Below, in pieces: positions 34,671 to 49,734 of a stretch of DNA of 64,000 nt (position 1 is its first letter; each line of letters starts with the position of its first letter). Below the pieces are notes generated by a model. It saw only the letters and a program-made list of their open reading frames with translations, searched no databases and was not told the origin of the DNA. The DNA is from Muricea muricata (Eukaryota; Cnidaria; Anthozoa; Malacalcyonacea; Plexauridae): NCBI GenBank assembly GCA_963855995.1, contig CAWLCR010000062.1, forward strand, positions 186,001-250,000, given 5' to 3'. A program made the translations under genes and the position numbers.

Positions 34671-36677
34671 ATGTTAGAATGTTTAAGGTTTATGATTACA
34701 TGCGTCAAATTTGTTTTCATGTCTACATTTTTAGTTCCGATTTCTGGCTCAGCAGTGTTTCTTTGTTTGCGTTAACAATACACAATTTCTCCTGGGTACA
34801 TAGACTACAGTGTCTTGTCCCAGGCTGGTATGGTTGCGCTCGTTTCATAATCGACCATTTTATTTTATAGCTTTTGCCGTTTAATTTCAATTCCCAGATG
34901 TGTTTTGACAAAGCCGTAGAGTGCTGGTATTTGGAATTTCTAAAAGATTGTTTATGCATGGTGTATCTTGTTTTAAAGGGGCGCTCCGTCATTCCAATCT
35001 ATTTTATTGTTTGACCATCACTTGTTTTCACCTCTGCTTGATAAACAATGCTTTTTGTCAGGCATGCACCATCCAATGGGCATTCTGGTTTTTCTGGTGT
35101 TAGGACCTTCTTGTTATGTTTCTCAATTATCTGTGCAATGTTGTCGACGCATCCGTAGCTCACCTTCACGTTTTTTCTATTAAAGATCTTGTGCAATTTG
35201 TGGTTTTTTGGGAAGTGGTCATCAAGTAACTTTAAGAATCGCTTTCCGACATTTGTTTCGACATTCTTGCTATATGGGGGGTTAAACCAGATAACGTGTC
35301 TATGCCTATTTCTCTTAATGTTTATCTTCTTTCTCTATTTCGCTTAGTGCCACATTGCATTAATTGTACAACGGAGCTGCTCTATCGAATTCGTCTTTGC
35401 TGGATGATCGGCTAGATACTCGTTGGCCAACTGATTTCGGGATCTGTTTAAAGATTACAGGGGGGGTGGTTTGAATAGGCATGAATGAATGTTGGTGTGT
35501 TGTCAGGTTTCCTGTATGGAAGAAAATTCTCTGTTTTTAAGTCGAGTGTGGCATCGAGATAGTTCACTATTTTCAGATTTGTTTCGTATGTTATTTTCAA
35601 ATCAAATTCTTTGAAGATGCCAATTAACTTCTTTCTTATTTTGTCCGCAGTTCTGGGACCCATATTGGAAAAATTTGAAAATAACATGCGAAACGAATCT
35701 GAAAATAGTGAGCTATCTCGATGTCACACTCGACTTAAAAACAGAGAATTTTCGTCCGTACAGGAACGTCCTGACAACACACCAACATTCATTCATGCCT
35801 ATTCAAACCACCCCCCTGCAATCCTTAAACAGATCCCGAAATCAGTTGGCCAACGAGTATCTAGCCGATCATCCAGCAAAGACGAATTCGATAAAGCAGC
35901 TCCGTTGTACAATGTGGCATTAAAAGCCAGTGGTTTTAAAGAGTCAGCCCCATTTGTGGAAATAGATAACCAAGAAAGAAAGAAAAACAGCAAGAGAAAT
36001 AGGCATAGAAACGTTATCTGGTTTAACCCCCCATATAGCAAGAATGTCGAAACAAATGTCGGAAAGCGATTCTTAAAGTTACTTGATGACCACTTCCCAA
36101 AAAACCACAAATTGCACAAGATCTTTAATAGAAAAAACGTGAAGGTGAGCAACGGATGTGTCGACAACATTGCACAGATAATTAAGAAACACAACAAGAA
36201 GGTCCTAACACCAGAAAATACGTCTCCCCAAGCGGCATGTAATTGCAGAGATAAACCAGAATGCCCATTGGATGGTGCATGCCTGACAAAAAGCATTGTT
36301 TATCAAGCAGAGGTGAAAACAGGTGATGGTCAAACAAAACAATACATTGGAATACACCATGCATACACCATGCATACACCATGCATAAACAATCTTTTAG
36401 AAATTCAAAATACCGGCAGCACTCTACGGCTTTGTCAAAACACATCTGGGAATTGAAATCAAAAGCTAAAAGCTATGAAATAAAATGGCCAATTATGAAA
36501 CGAGCGAAACCATGCCAGTCTGGGACAAACCACTGTAGTCTATGTACCCAGGAGAAATTGTGTATTATTAACGCAAACAAAGAAACACTGCTGAACCAGA
36601 GATCGGAACTAATCTCTAAATGTAGACATGAAAACAAATTTTACGCATGTAATTATAAACCTTAAACATTCTAACAT

Positions 36678-36721
36678 TTAGTCTGAAGATCGCCAACGAG
36701 CGTGAAACTCCGAGTTACTGA
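36678..36721 (+). ncRNA. Hammerhead-like motif, PLE-A right, unit 4 start
   Basis: Core and stems unchanged from 461-504. Confidence 0.7.
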
Positions 36722-36807
36722 CTCTTATTTAGTATTTTGTTATTTTTATTTCTTACCAAAATTAATGGTTCTTAACTGTAAATAGTCACTTATGTAGCAC
36801 TCTTCTA

Positions 36808-37049
<242 letters not shown>

Positions 37050-37426
37050 TAAGCATGCATTGCTTCTACTCCATGCGTTGCTATATACATGTTTACAATA
37101 CTTGAAATGCCTTATGATTTTTGTCGGTAAAATATAGGTAACGTTACCACTGAAAATACGAAACGACATATCTTACATTATCTTCGCCAAGGAGTTCCGA
37201 CAACTCAGCTTCCCGTAGATCTCTGGTTCCATCACCTTGCAGCTATACATGAACATAGCAAAATGTAGGCCAGTCAGCACAATTATTAGATTGTATAATA
37301 AAATACTAATAACATGACGCCTACTATAAGGCGTTCACTTCGTGCATTGCGATCATTTTTTGTACTGCTCAGGAGGCGTAAAAGTCGCTCACTGGCCCTT
37401 ATGCCATGCAATGGTGATAGTTAAAG

Positions 37427-37700
37427 CCCCAATCACAGAGTAGAAATTACCAGAAGGTTCACTCTCGTCGAAACACGGCGCTTTTTCATATCAAGTTAAA
37501 CAAGTGTAGTGCAGCTCGCTTCTTTCGATTCAAAAAACTCTTCACGTTAAAAATTGTGAAAATGATCATGCAGTATTAGTGTGATGAATGGAAAATAACA
37601 ATCCACTTGTTTAGGGCACTGGAACGAGCGCACCAAACTGCTTAAAGCGTGACTTGTGATTTAGAGTGAACCTTCTCGTTAATTTTCTATTCTGTGCCCC
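37427..37700. repeat. TIR element (MITE-like), unit 4
   Basis: Copy of 1139-1401 with B-type flank. Confidence 0.6.
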
Positions 37701-37994
37701 AGTCAGAGTTAATGCAGTGTAGAAATTTAAGTAGAATACAGCAGGAAATGATGCTCCCAAAACTTCACCACTGGTGGTCCACGGTGGAATTTGTTGTTTT
37801 CCTTGGTATAAAAACGATTTTTTCATGAAATTGGTTTTCGGTTTTTTAAGGTAAAGTTTGCAGTTATTGTTCAGCAGTTGATGTTGCTTATTCTAATTAA
37901 ATTTAAACATTTCTGGTATGTTATATACTGTTAAAATCTTCCGCTTTTTAAGAGTACTTTCAATTGGTTACCATCCTTGTATTTACATTGTGTA

Positions 37995-39380
37995 AGTCGT
38001 TGTTAATCTTATTTTCAATTCATGGACCTAGATTTGATCCTTGTGGTACACCACATATTATTTTGTTCAATTGTGAATTAATTCCTTGAACTATGCTTTT
38101 TTTGCGTTCTGTTATTTAAGTACGATTTGAATAGGCTAAGTGCAACACCATCAATTCCATATAATTGCAGTGTTGCCAAAAGGATTTCTTGGCTGATTGT
38201 GTCAAAGGCTTTTAAAGTCAAGAAATAAAACGCCATTTATCCATATTAAGTAAATACTGGTCTGTTATTTGCATAAGGGCAGTTTCCGTTGAGGGACACT
38301 ATCGAAAACCCGATTGTTGGTTGACAATAATATTGTTGTCATGCAAATAGGTAATTAACTTATCAGAAACGAGTTTTAGCTACTAGATTTCTGCAATTGC
38401 AGGTATCACGGATATTGGTCTGTGATCTGCACATTCACTATTGTCGTCAGCTTTAAAAACTGGCGTAACATTACTCTGTTTTAAGTTGCCAGGAAAAATT
38501 GCAGTTTCTAAGACCAAGTTAAAGCTTTTTATTATATAAAGTACAGTGCTTTATAAGGATTTCGAGCACTGATAAAACTGATAATCTCACATGTTAGATT
38601 ATTTATGATAATTAACTTCACAGGTGAAAATTATCCCTTTTCAAACAATCACCAATCTTAGCTTCTGGGCATTTTATATTGGTGGAAAGCCGGTAGTGTA
38701 TATAATAAACAGGAAAATACATGAATGCTTGTATATACATGAGTTCTCGTGTAGAACATGATATTTCTCACTTGTTCGCTGCGCTTACTTGTGTGAGATA
38801 TCATGTTCAACACTCGAAATAAATCTGCATGGTATTTCCGCGCACCCATGCATTATTCTCTATATGATTAATAATTATAGTGTTTTGCATATAGACTGAC
38901 CCGCAGCTTTTAGCAGTTTATTTGTAATTTTGTCATTTCCTGCTGACTTATCTGGTTTAATCTTGATTATGGCGTTAGTCAACTAATCTTCCGAGATTTT
39001 TTCAAGCTAAATTGACTGCAGCTTGGTTCAACATATTTAGGAGGGTCGAGATTATTGGTAGTTAACCTGTAGTTTCAGCTAGCTTAGGCCTAATCTCACA
39101 GAAATATTTGTTGAATTCGTTCGCTATTTTACCAGGATCAGTGACTGTCTATGTGTCCGTCAACTTCGAGTTGAATTATAACTGTTAATAATTATCCTTG
39201 GTATTTTTACTGTTCTCCATTTTAGTTTTAAAGTAATGAGCTTTTGTGTTCCTTATTATTTTGCTAACTTGATTTCGGGATTTCTTATATGAGCTTGATA
39301 GTATGTCGCGGAATTCAATTTTACTGCTTTCTTTCAATAGTTTTCGCATCCTCGTTTTTAGTCTTTACGATGTCTTTAAG
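37995..39380 (-). pseudogene. Non-LTR RT relic, unit 4
   Basis: Copy of 1700-3085, B-type markers. Confidence 0.8.
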
Positions 39381-39389
39381 GTTTGCGAT

Positions 39390-39564
39390 GAGGTAGTAGA
39401 GAGGTTCAGATTTGGCTTCCAATACCTCTTACCGCTACTTTAATCTACCTTTCAGCCAATCAGATGCGCCAGATCTACCCGATTAACCAATCAATTTGTT
39501 TAAAAATTGGGAAAAGGCAGTCGTAGTGGTAGAGGAAGTCAAATCTAAACCTCATTAGTACCTC
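39390..39564. repeat. MITE with 31-bp TIRs, unit 4
   Basis: Copy of 3095-3269; the right end is TAGTACCTC, the state of units 1, 2 and 5, unlike the other B units. Confidence 0.65.
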
Positions 39565-41717
39565 TGGTCGGTTTGTCGATAAGTTGTTGTAATGATAGAG
39601 GGGATGCAAAGATAATAGTTACAACGATACGAGGCGTTTTAACGAAAGAAATTTATAAGCGTTCAACCACACGGTAACTTTTATACTGTCAGTATAATCA
39701 TAAACGTGTCGTGTAACAAGAAACAAGAGTGATCTTATGTAACAGCCAAAAACACTAGGAAAAGTAGAACTTTGCTATTTCCTGTGCGGAGCGTACATTC
39801 GCCAAGGCACAAGTTTCACGGCGCCCTAAATCGAACCTGAAATACACCAAAGCTTAATATCATTTTGTTCTTCTTTCATCATACTGTAGCTTCTCAGACT
39901 TTTTAACCGAATTGAGCATTCACTGGAAACCAGTCCTATTATAACTTGTTATATTTGTAAACTTCTTCATAGCATCATCATTCTATGATTATGTCATCGC
40001 CGCTCGTCACTTCAACAATCGGACTCACGACGGAGATGATTCATCAACGGTAAAATTAATGTTGTTTCTCTGGCTCTGCTGCCGAAAAAGGGATTCGGAA
40101 TCCGAGCCTTTCCGATAACAAGGAAAGATGATCATAGATATATTTCTGACGAAGGACGTTTAGAAGTAGCAACAAAATAGTTTCAGTTTGTATATGAGAA
40201 GTAGCAACAAAATATTTTCAGTTTTGTAATGAAAGAAAGCCCAATTCACGATGTCGTTGTATACAAATATTAATAAATGAAGTATTATAACTTACCAAGA
40301 GGTTAGGCTGTGTCCCAGCCATACCGAACCTATATAAAGAAAAACTGAAGACTCTGTATGAAACTATGAAGTATTATGTATGTTGCCCTGACACGCAGCA
40401 AACTAAACAAACGCACAAGCTTGCTGATGTTTTAAAAAGTAACCTGCATGCCTTGTAAGGAGAATCTCGTAACTTCATATTAGTTTATATATGGATAACA
40501 GTAGCAATCAAATCTAAAATCTCCTTACCATGGCATAGCAACATATAGGGTAATTATTTACAAGAAATCGCCGGGTTCCTTTTATGCTTCAGAAAACAAC
40601 AAGAAACTTTCTGAGGATAATTTTTTTTTACTGTATGCGTATCTTGCGATAAAAAAGATGAGATAATAAATGTATGCGGATAGTGCAAGTTTGGTGAGTA
40701 GTTATGGTGCCGTGTGTACGTACATGTCTATCGTATGAAACAAATCTAAACTTTGAAAATATGTCACAATAACCTAGCTACAAACAGTACAACCTACTTG
40801 CAACGGTTATAATTAAAATTACAAATACCTTTTACTTTTATCTCGTATTGTGATCGGTAATTCGTTTAAAATAGAAACAACATAGGTGTAATACAAAATA
40901 TCATAGTTTTTTGGCTGGCCATTTTCCCTCGCGCCCGTCTCAGTTTTACAGAAATACGGCCAGCTCGCTGGCTACCCTTCCCCTTGCAATATTTTCTATA
41001 GATCGAAAAATGTTTGTGGCAATTGCTCGTGACATGACATTCCCATTCAAATCTGTTTTTAGGTCGAGTAATTAATAATTTATTTCTAATAATCATGGCC
41101 AATCATGTCGGCCATAATATGTCTCGTGCAGTGGCTTTACAGCATATGTGATAAAACACTCCTGATTAGTATTCTTTACATTTACAACTCTTGTGCTTGT
41201 GTTTTTTCGTGTATTTTATACCAACATAGTACATGAAACACATTTGGGTTTCATCTTGGACCAGTATCTTAGAGAAGAATTTGATCACATGTATTACTAT
41301 ATATAAGCTACTGTTTTACCTGTTTGTGAATTTTGCGCTAATTTACTATATAAACGTTCTACTTTAATTCTTTCGCTCCCGATATTTTGAGATAAAAAAA
41401 CAAATAATCAATCAGTTTGCTATATTGGATTAAGTTATGTACTACTTCAAAACTTACTTTGTTACGTGTGCATATTCATGCACCATATATAATCTTCGAG
41501 GCCAGTCCTTAATTAAAGGATGCATTAACTGGTACAGGGTATACACTCTTGAATTAGAAAAATCTATTAGCACAGATGAAAAGAGCATACTAAATTTGGT
41601 CGTAGAGTATAGTAACATGTGTAAGATATAGTCCTGTGAAGTTTTCAAATTTTGTATACTTTTGTATTACGCGCGAAGAAGTGATACCACATTTCTAGGG
41701 AATTGGGACATTAAGAC

Positions 41718-42165
41718 GTGTTTATGCAACGAAATTTCACCCCCACGTTTTTTGACCTCAGTGTAGAGATAACGAAAAATGGGTCTTGGTAACTTCTTTG
41801 ACAGAAGTTCATTGCCTGGCTTCTTTCGTGAGAAATTTAGCTTTGAATAATATGCGAATATCATACTTATGACATCACAGTGCATAATGTATTTTAAAAC
41901 AACATAGATTTTTCGAACAATTGAATTTTGTCGAACAAATTCCAAAATTATAACTTACAAATTTATCATGGATACTGTAAGAGAAATTCCTACAGCAGTA
42001 AAAACTCATTATGCACGGTGATGTTATAAGTATGGTATTTGCATATTATTCAAAGCCAAATTTCTCACGAAAGAAGCAAAATGATGAACTTCTTACCAAC
42101 CCATTTTACGTTAACTTTACACTGAGGCCATAAAACTTTGGGGTGAAATTTCGTTGCATAAACAC
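41718..42165. repeat. Foldback element, unit 4
   Basis: Copy of 5423-5870. Confidence 0.7.
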
Positions 42166-42520
42166 TTTAATTATGTACTCTTTGGAAATTCTTTGTCATT
42201 TTCAAAAAATACATATTAATGTTTATATTTTATTTAAAATAACAAAGAATTTGTTAAGTTTGTTTCACATTTAACATGTTTGTTCATGTACATTTAAGTG
42301 GGTACTTTTCATTTTAGCTTGAAAAAGACAACGAGCTGAAGCACGAGAAAGAAAAGAAAAAGGTGAAGAATGGCCAACTAAGGCATTCAGTCATTTTATC
42401 TCATAGCCTGTCCCACACGAAAACCAAAATAAATAGTAATATCACGAGTGTGAAAGGAGAATCACCCAGTGAACTCCATATAATTATACCTGAAGCGATA
42501 ACTTGGCCGCCATCTTTGAA

Positions 42521-42699
42521 GCCCAATTGAAGGCCGCCATTGATAACCGCGGGAGGCGCAAAACTTGCCAATTTCAAATGCTGTTTACAACTCTAGAATA
42601 ACGCCCTTTTAACACTGTTTCACGTCTTCAAGATATTTGGCTTAAAACAGTGTTGAAAACAGCGGCTCTTGGTTATCAATGGCGGCCGTCAATTTGGCC
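42521..42699. repeat. MITE (GGCCGCCAT TIRs), unit 4
   Basis: Copy of 6226-6404. Exon-like frame at 42318-42530. Confidence 0.65.
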
Positions 42700-44392
42700 T
42701 CAGGCCTACACTGCGAAATGCTAGCTCTGGTGTCATATAAGTGTAAATGGCACCTTGACAAGTGTCATTAATCTCGAGTGGAAATAATCAGCTATACTTT
42801 AGCCAAATTCTTAATTAGTTTCGACTTTTCTAACCCTAGCTTTCGAAGCCATAAAGACAACTGTCTGTGGTCATACGATGCAGATTTAACAAAACGTCTC
42901 AAGGCACAGACGACAGGAAAGTAGTAAACGTACATTAATCTATAGACTATTTGCATAATGTCTTTCTAAATCTGGCCTGTTCAATGAATGTAGCAATGGC
43001 AGGCTGCAATTTAGTTAGCTAAATATTTTTTATATTGTTCCCGCACAGAAATTGCTCTTCAAGTCTAATTTTTCATATATGCAAGAAGTGTGAGTTTTGC
43101 AATGTTGAATCGGCAAATGTTTATATTTTTATAATACCGGCACTTATTTACATCCAATTTACACTCAAATAAATCTTTTCCATTAGGCACACAGCAGTTC
43201 TCATATGTAGACTATTTTATAGCCTGATGTCAAATTTGTCGACTTCGAATTTCTCGCCGGCGATTTTCTCTTTGGCTGTTAGATGGTCTAGATTGTGATT
43301 GCCAATTGCCAATAATTTATTATTCGTCATTAAATCATAATTTATTTAACTTAATTGCTTATTTCACAGTTGTTGTCATATTTTACATTAAGAATAAAAT
43401 TTGTAGATATTTATTAATGATTATCAATGGTTCCACAACGACATATACTGAAATATGGAATAATATGTTTGATATGAAATATTGATTATAAATTTTCAAT
43501 ACTTATTCAATTCTATTTTTTGTGTTAATTCGGGGTCCAAAGAGGATTTCTTAACATAATTATGGACTGGGTTAGTTGATTTGTATAAGTTAGGCTGTGA
43601 TTATAATCACATTAGAAAGTTTGTAAAATGAGTAATGGTGACATCACGAGTTAATTGGTAAAGAAGCGGTATATGTCGTTTGAAACGGTTGTAAAGAGTA
43701 TAGTGAACGTCTCAGAAGTTTTCCTTTGCATTTTCTCTTAGTCTTGGCTTAGTTAATTTTAACGATGAGAAATTGTGTGTGTATACTACAGACTTGCACG
43801 CTTTATTAAGATTTTAAAAGGTAAAGCTGGTGAGTTTTCAACGATTTCATTAATTAAAGTGCATCCGATAGCTGCAAAGTAACTTTGGGATGAAGCATTA
43901 TAAAATCGCACGTCATGTTGCCATACTCACACACATGGTTGTCATATATAGATTAGGAGGCTGCATCAAAGAAGTAGACTGCAATCATGCACAAATGTGG
44001 TAAAAAGAGTAATGGTATTATACTCTGCCTGAACACTGTTCGTTAGAAGTCAAGTATAATATACTCTTTTTAGTCAACAGCCATCAACAACATCACATCA
44101 TCATTATCATTTACCCAATATGTAAAATAGTACAGCAGTATTGAATTATAAAAATCATTTACATGACATTAAATGTCAGTGGCCAAGAAAAGTAACCGCA
44201 CGAGTGTTGCCGTGCGAACGAAATAAATTGCATTCAAGTTCTACAAATTTTTGTAGTCATTACAAAGTATAGGTAAATGTTTCACGGTCAATTAATTAAT
44301 GTTTTTATTTTCGCGAAAATGAAGTGGGAGTATCCTTTTACTTTATTTATTATTACTTTATTTATTAATTCAAGTCGTAAAAAACGTCAGTG

Positions 44393-45088
44393 TTATTCGC
44401 CAAATTTTCGGCCCAACCTTTCGTACATTTCTTGAAGATGTTGTAATGCCAACAACATATCTTCTCGCTTGTCATCGTCGTTGCTACATTCTTCATTGAT
44501 AACCGCCTCCATTTCTTCATATGTACCAAGATTTGGGTGAGCTGTATCCAAGCGCGAGGACTTAAGCTCCTTCACTATTCCCAGGAACCAATCTTCAAAG
44601 ATTTCTTCATTAAGACCTTTCAGACGTGCTGAGGCTTTTTCTCGCACTCTTTGATCTTTCATATTACCAATTTTTTCTTTCAATGATTTCAAATTCGCTC
44701 CATACCTGGCCCTTTTACTTGTCTTGTCCTCACCCGGAAAGACGTACTCTGACACAAGTATTTCTAACTTGTATGCAATTTGACCTAATTTTAGTATACG
44801 TTTTTGTTTTTCAAATTCGCTTTCCAACTTTTTAAAATCTGCGATGACTTTTTTCATTTCCTCGTTCTCCTTGAGCAGTTGTTGATTTGTCTTCTCCAAA
44901 ACTTCAATTCTTTTTTCGTATTCCTTCTTTTGCTCATCATGTATGGCATTAATTTGCTTCACTGTTTCACTCCAATCTTCTGCCAGTCTGCCAAACTTTG
45001 CGTACAACTCAGCGGTCTCAATTTTCGAATTTCTGACAACATTGTGCATTTTCTGGACTTCTCTGCGAAGAAGGAAGTTTTCATCCAT
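44393..45088 (-). CDS. Coiled-coil protein with R-x4-H-P motif, copy 4
   Basis: Protein identical to copy 1; upstream exon at 45513-45581; poly(A) signals at 44342-44366. Confidence 0.75.
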   Translation of the reverse strand: MDENFLLRREVQKMHNVVRNSKIETAELYAKFGRLAEDWSETVKQINAIHDEQKKEYEKRIEVLEKTNQQLLKENEEMKKVIADFKKLESEFEKQKRILKLGQIAYKLEILVSEYVFPGEDKTSKRARYGANLKSLKEKIGNMKDQRVREKASARLKGLNEEIFEDWFLGIVKELKSSRLDTAHPNLGTYEEMEAVINEECSNDDDKREDMLLALQHLQEMYERLGRKFGE

Positions 45089-45512
45089 GAGGCTCTAAAG
45101 AGGAAAGTTTTATATCATGCAACTGCTATTAATCTGTAATCTGTTATTTATTTTATTAATTTTTTATCAAATTATTTTTTACCATTGAATTATTATGTTT
45201 TGGCCATTGAGTGCATATACGAACACCGTGATTCAAAAAGTGAGATTTTTTCAAATTTTACTCCGCGCTATGCTGCGCAAGCCTGTTATAACTAAATATG
45301 AGGTCGAGACATCAAGGATGCATAAGGTCAGAGTCCCACAGTATACGCGATATCAATAACGATAAACTTCGTTTTTGTTATTTTTCAGTTTTTTAAACTC
45401 GAATGTATACATGCAAATCTAATATAGACATTGTTAAATTTATTCCTATATTGCCTCGGTGGATACTTATACTAGTTGTTTTTACTGTATAATTACTACG
45501 CTCAGTACTTAC

Positions 45513-45581
45513 GTTCACGGCACCTTGCATCCCAGTGCCCCCTTGCAATCTGATACCTACAGTCCGCTGTACAAGCGCGTG
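45513..45581 (-). other. Predicted upstream exon of the coiled-coil gene, copy 4
   Basis: Same splice-bounded 69 bases as 9218-9286. Confidence 0.45.
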
Positions 45582-45647
45582 CTAAAAAGAGACACAGAGC
45601 TGCAATATTCAGCATTTATCTATATTCATCTATATCATCTATCTCAT

Positions 45648-45681
45648 ATGTATATATATATATATATAGATATATATATAT

Positions 45682-45754
<73 letters not shown>

Positions 45755-45793
45755 TATATATATATATACATATATATAGATATATATATTATA

Positions 45794-45886
<93 letters not shown>
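45648..45886. repeat. Compound (TA)n microsatellite 2, unit 4
   Basis: Differs from the others in having TATAATAT in place of the first TAAATA interruption (near 45691). Confidence 0.95.
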
Positions 45887-45888
<2 letters not shown>

Positions 45889-45902
45889 ATAAAATATAGA
45901 CA

Positions 45903-46548
45903 GGTTTGACTCTGGTTGATAAGAAACGTTAAAATTACGTTTATTTTAAAAGATATACTACAAGACGTTTCGACCAGTGACTTAGGCCTTCGTCAGGTAC
46001 AATGACTATCTAAATTCAAAACTGAATAATATATACTGGGTTCAAAAGTTAATTAGCTAAGAAGTGTTTTATAAACCGCCGGTATCTCTATGTGGTCATT
46101 TCCTGCGTTTAAATCCTTGAGAGAGTACCACGCTTCTGAGAATACATCTACTTCTAAGAATATTACCAGAATAACAGAACACAAAAGAGCAGTTTCCCAC
46201 TCTGATCCATATTCTAAAATTGATAAACATGCTGAACATTATGATCACCGATTTGACTTTGACAATGCTACCATTGTCTACAAAACAAAAAACATTCGTG
46301 AACGTTTGTTTTTAGAAGCGTGGTACTCTCTCAAGGATTTAAACGCAGGAAATGACCACAGAGAGATACCGGCGGTTTTTAAAACACTTCTTAGCTAATT
46401 AACTTTTGAGCCCAGTATATATTATTCAGTTTTGAATTTAGATAGTCATTGTAACTGACGAAGGCCTAAGTCACTGGTCGAAACGTCTTGTAGTATATCT
46501 TTTAAAATAAACGTAGTTTTAACGTTTCTTATCAACCAGAGTCAAACC
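45903..46548. mobile_element. PLE-B head-to-head pair, unit 4
   Basis: Copy of 9607-10252. Confidence 0.75.
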
Positions 46549-46746
46549 AAATTGTAACCAAATCCTAGTTACAATTTTAGTATTTTTAATATATATATAT
46601 ATATATATAATGAAGTAAACAGTATATATTCACTTGGTTAAAAGAGAGCTCAATACGCACGTAGAGCCTATACAAATGTTCAGTTGACTATTTACAGTTA
46701 AGAACCATTTGGTAAGAAATAAAAATAACAAAATACTAAATAAGAG

Positions 46747-46790
46747 TCAGTAACTCGGAGTTTCACGCTCGTTGGCGATCTTCAGACTAA
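46747..46790 (-). ncRNA. Hammerhead-like motif, PLE-A left, unit 4
   Basis: Same sequence as 10455-10498. Confidence 0.68.
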
Positions 46791-48797
46791 ATGTTAGAAT
46801 GTTTAAGGTTTATGATTACATGCGTCAAATTTGTTTTCATGTCTACATTTTTAGTTCCGATTTCTGGCTCAGCAGTGTTTCTTTGTTTGCGTTAACAATA
46901 CACAATTTCTCCTGGGTACATAGACTACAGTGTCTTGTCCCAGGCTGGTATGGTTTCGCTCGTTTCATAATCGACCATTTTATTTTATAGCTTTTGCCGT
47001 TTAATTTCAATTCCCAGATGTGTTTTGACAAAGCCGTAGAGTGCTGGTATTTGGAATTTCTAAAAGATTGTTTATGCATGGTGTATCTTGTTTTAAAGGG
47101 GCGCTCCGTCATTCCAATCTATTTTATTGTTTGACCATCACTTGTTTTCACCTCTGCTTGATAAACAATGCTTTTTGTCAGGCATGCACCATCCAATGGG
47201 CATTCTGGTTTTTCTGGTGTTAGGACCTTCTTGTTATGTTTCTCAATTATCTGTGCAATGTTGTCGACGCATCCGTAGCTCACCTTCACGTTTTTTCTAT
47301 TAAAGATCTTGTGCAATTTGTGGCTTTTTGGGAAGTGGTCATCAAGTAACTTTAAGAATCGCTTTCCGACATTTGTTTCGACATTCTTGCTATATGGGGG
47401 GTTAAACCAGATAACGTGTCTATGCCTATTTCTCTTAATGTTTATCTTCTTTCTCTATTTCGCTTAGTGCCACATTGCATTAATTGTACAACGGAGCTGC
47501 TCTATCGAATTCGTCTTTGCTGGATGATCGGCTAGATACTCGTTGGCCAACTGATTTCGGGATCTGTTTAAAGATTACAGGGGGGGTGGTTTGAATAGGC
47601 ATGAATGAATGTTGGTGTGTTGTCAGGTTTCCTGTATGGAAGAAAATTCTCTGTTTTTAAGTCGAGTGTGGCATCGAGATAGTTCACTATTTTCAGATTT
47701 GTTTCGTATGTTATTTTCAAATCAAATTCTTTGAAGATGCCAATTAACTTCTTTCTTATTTTGTCCGCAGTTCTGGGACCCATATTGGAAAAATTTGAAA
47801 ATAACATGCGAAACGAATCTGAAAATAGTGAGCTATCTCGATGTCACACTCGACTTAAAAACAGAGAATTTTCGTCCGTACAGGAACGTCCTGACAACAC
47901 ACCAACATTCATTCATGCCTATTCAAACCACCCCCCTGCAATCCTTAAACAGATCCCGAAATCAGTTGGCCAACGAGTATCTAGCCGATCATCCAGCAAA
48001 GACGAATTCGATAAAGCAGCTCCGTTGTACAATGTGGCATTAAAAGCCAGTGGTTTTAAAGAGTCAGCCCCATTTGTGGAAATAGATAACCAAGAAAGAA
48101 AGAAAAACAGCAAGAGAAATAGGCATAGAAACGTTATCTGGTTTAACCCCCCATATAGCAAGAATGTCGAAACAAATGTCGGAAAGCGATTCTTAAAGTT
48201 ACTTGATGACCACTTCCCAAAAAACCACAAATTGCACAAGATCTTTAATAGAAAAAACGTGAAGGTGAGCAACGGATGTGTCGACAACATTGCACAGATA
48301 ATTAAGAAACACAACAAGAAGGTCCTAACACCAGAAAATACGTCTCCCCAAGCGGCATGTAATTGCAGAGATAAACCAGAATGCCCATTGGATGGTGCAT
48401 GCCTGACAAAAAGCATTGTTTATCAAGCAGAGGTGAAAACAGGTGATGGTCAAACAAAACAATACATTGGAATACACCATGCATACACCATGCATACACC
48501 ATGCATAAACAATCTTTTAGAAATTCAAAATACCGGCAGCACTCTACGGCTTTGTCAAAACACATCTGGGAATTGAAATCAAAAGCTAAAAGCTATGAAA
48601 TAAAATGGCCAATTATGAAACGAGCGAAACCATGCCAGTCTGGGACAAACCACTGTAGTCTATGTACCCAGGAGAAATTGTGTATTATTAACGCAAACAA
48701 AGAAACACTGCTGAACCAGAGATCGGAACTAATCTCTAAATGTAGACATGAAAACAAATTTTACGCATGTAATTATAAACCTTAAACATTCTAACAT

Positions 48798-48841
48798 TTA
48801 GTCTGAAGATCGCCAACGAGCGTGAAACTCCGAGTTACTGA
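48798..48841 (+). ncRNA. Hammerhead-like motif, PLE-A right, unit 5 start
   Basis: Core and stems unchanged from 461-504. Confidence 0.7.
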
Positions 48842-48919
48842 CTCTTATTTAGCATTTTGTTATTTTTATTTCTTACCAAAATTAATGGTTCTTAACTGTA
48901 AATAGTCACTTATGTGCCA

Positions 48920-49022
<103 letters not shown>

Positions 49023-49460
49023 CCAAATTATTGTGAGTCAATAGTTTTACGATTGTTTAAAATAAAATGTTTCTTCATGATCATAAGCATGCATTGCTTC
49101 TACTCCATGCGTTGCTATATACATGTTTACAATACTTGAAATGCCTTATGATTTTTGTCGGTAAAATATAGGTAACGTTACCACTGAAAATACGAAACGA
49201 CATATCTTACATTATCTTCGCCAAGGAGTTCCGACAACTCAGCTTCCCGTAGATCTCTGGTTCCATCACCTTGCAGCTATACATGAACATAGCAAAATGT
49301 AGGCCAGTCAGCACAATTATTAGATTGTATAATAAAATACTAATAACATGACGCCTACTATAAGGCGTTCACTTCGTGCATTGCGATCATTTTTTGTACT
49401 GCTCAGGAGGCGTGAAAGTCGCTCACTGGCCCTTATGCCATGCAATGGTGACTGTGAAAG

Positions 49461-49734
49461 CCCCAATCACAGAGTAGAAATTACCAGAAGGTTCACTCTC
49501 GTCGAAACACGGCGCTTTTTCATATCAAGTTAAACAAGTGTAGTGCAGCTCGCTTCTTTCGATTCAAAAAACTCTTCACGTTAAAAATTGTGAAAATTAT
49601 CATGCAGTATTAGTGTGATGAATGGAAAATAACAATCCACTTGTTTAGGGCACTGGAACGAGCGCACCAAACTGCTTAAAGCGTGACTTGTGATTTAGAG
49701 TGAACCTTCTCGTTAATTTTCTATTCTGTGCCCC
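49461..49734. repeat. TIR element (MITE-like), unit 5
   Basis: Copy of 1139-1401 with a private change near 49598 (AAAATTATC for AAAATGATC). Confidence 0.6.

Larger units (their letters stand above)
34566..36787. mobile_element. PLE-A head-to-head pair, unit 3
   Basis: Left arm 34566-35602, right arm 35673-36787. B-type left-copy markers at 34836 and 35204. Left-copy pseudogene 34672-35662 and right-copy pseudogene 35673-36665 carry the same lesions as unit 1. Confidence 0.85.
46686..48907. mobile_element. PLE-A head-to-head pair, unit 4
   Basis: Left arm 46686-47722, right arm 47793-48907. The left copy has A-type markers (46956 T, 47324 C), like unit 1. Left pseudogene 46792-47782 and right pseudogene 47793-48785 share the common lesions. 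Confidence 0.85.
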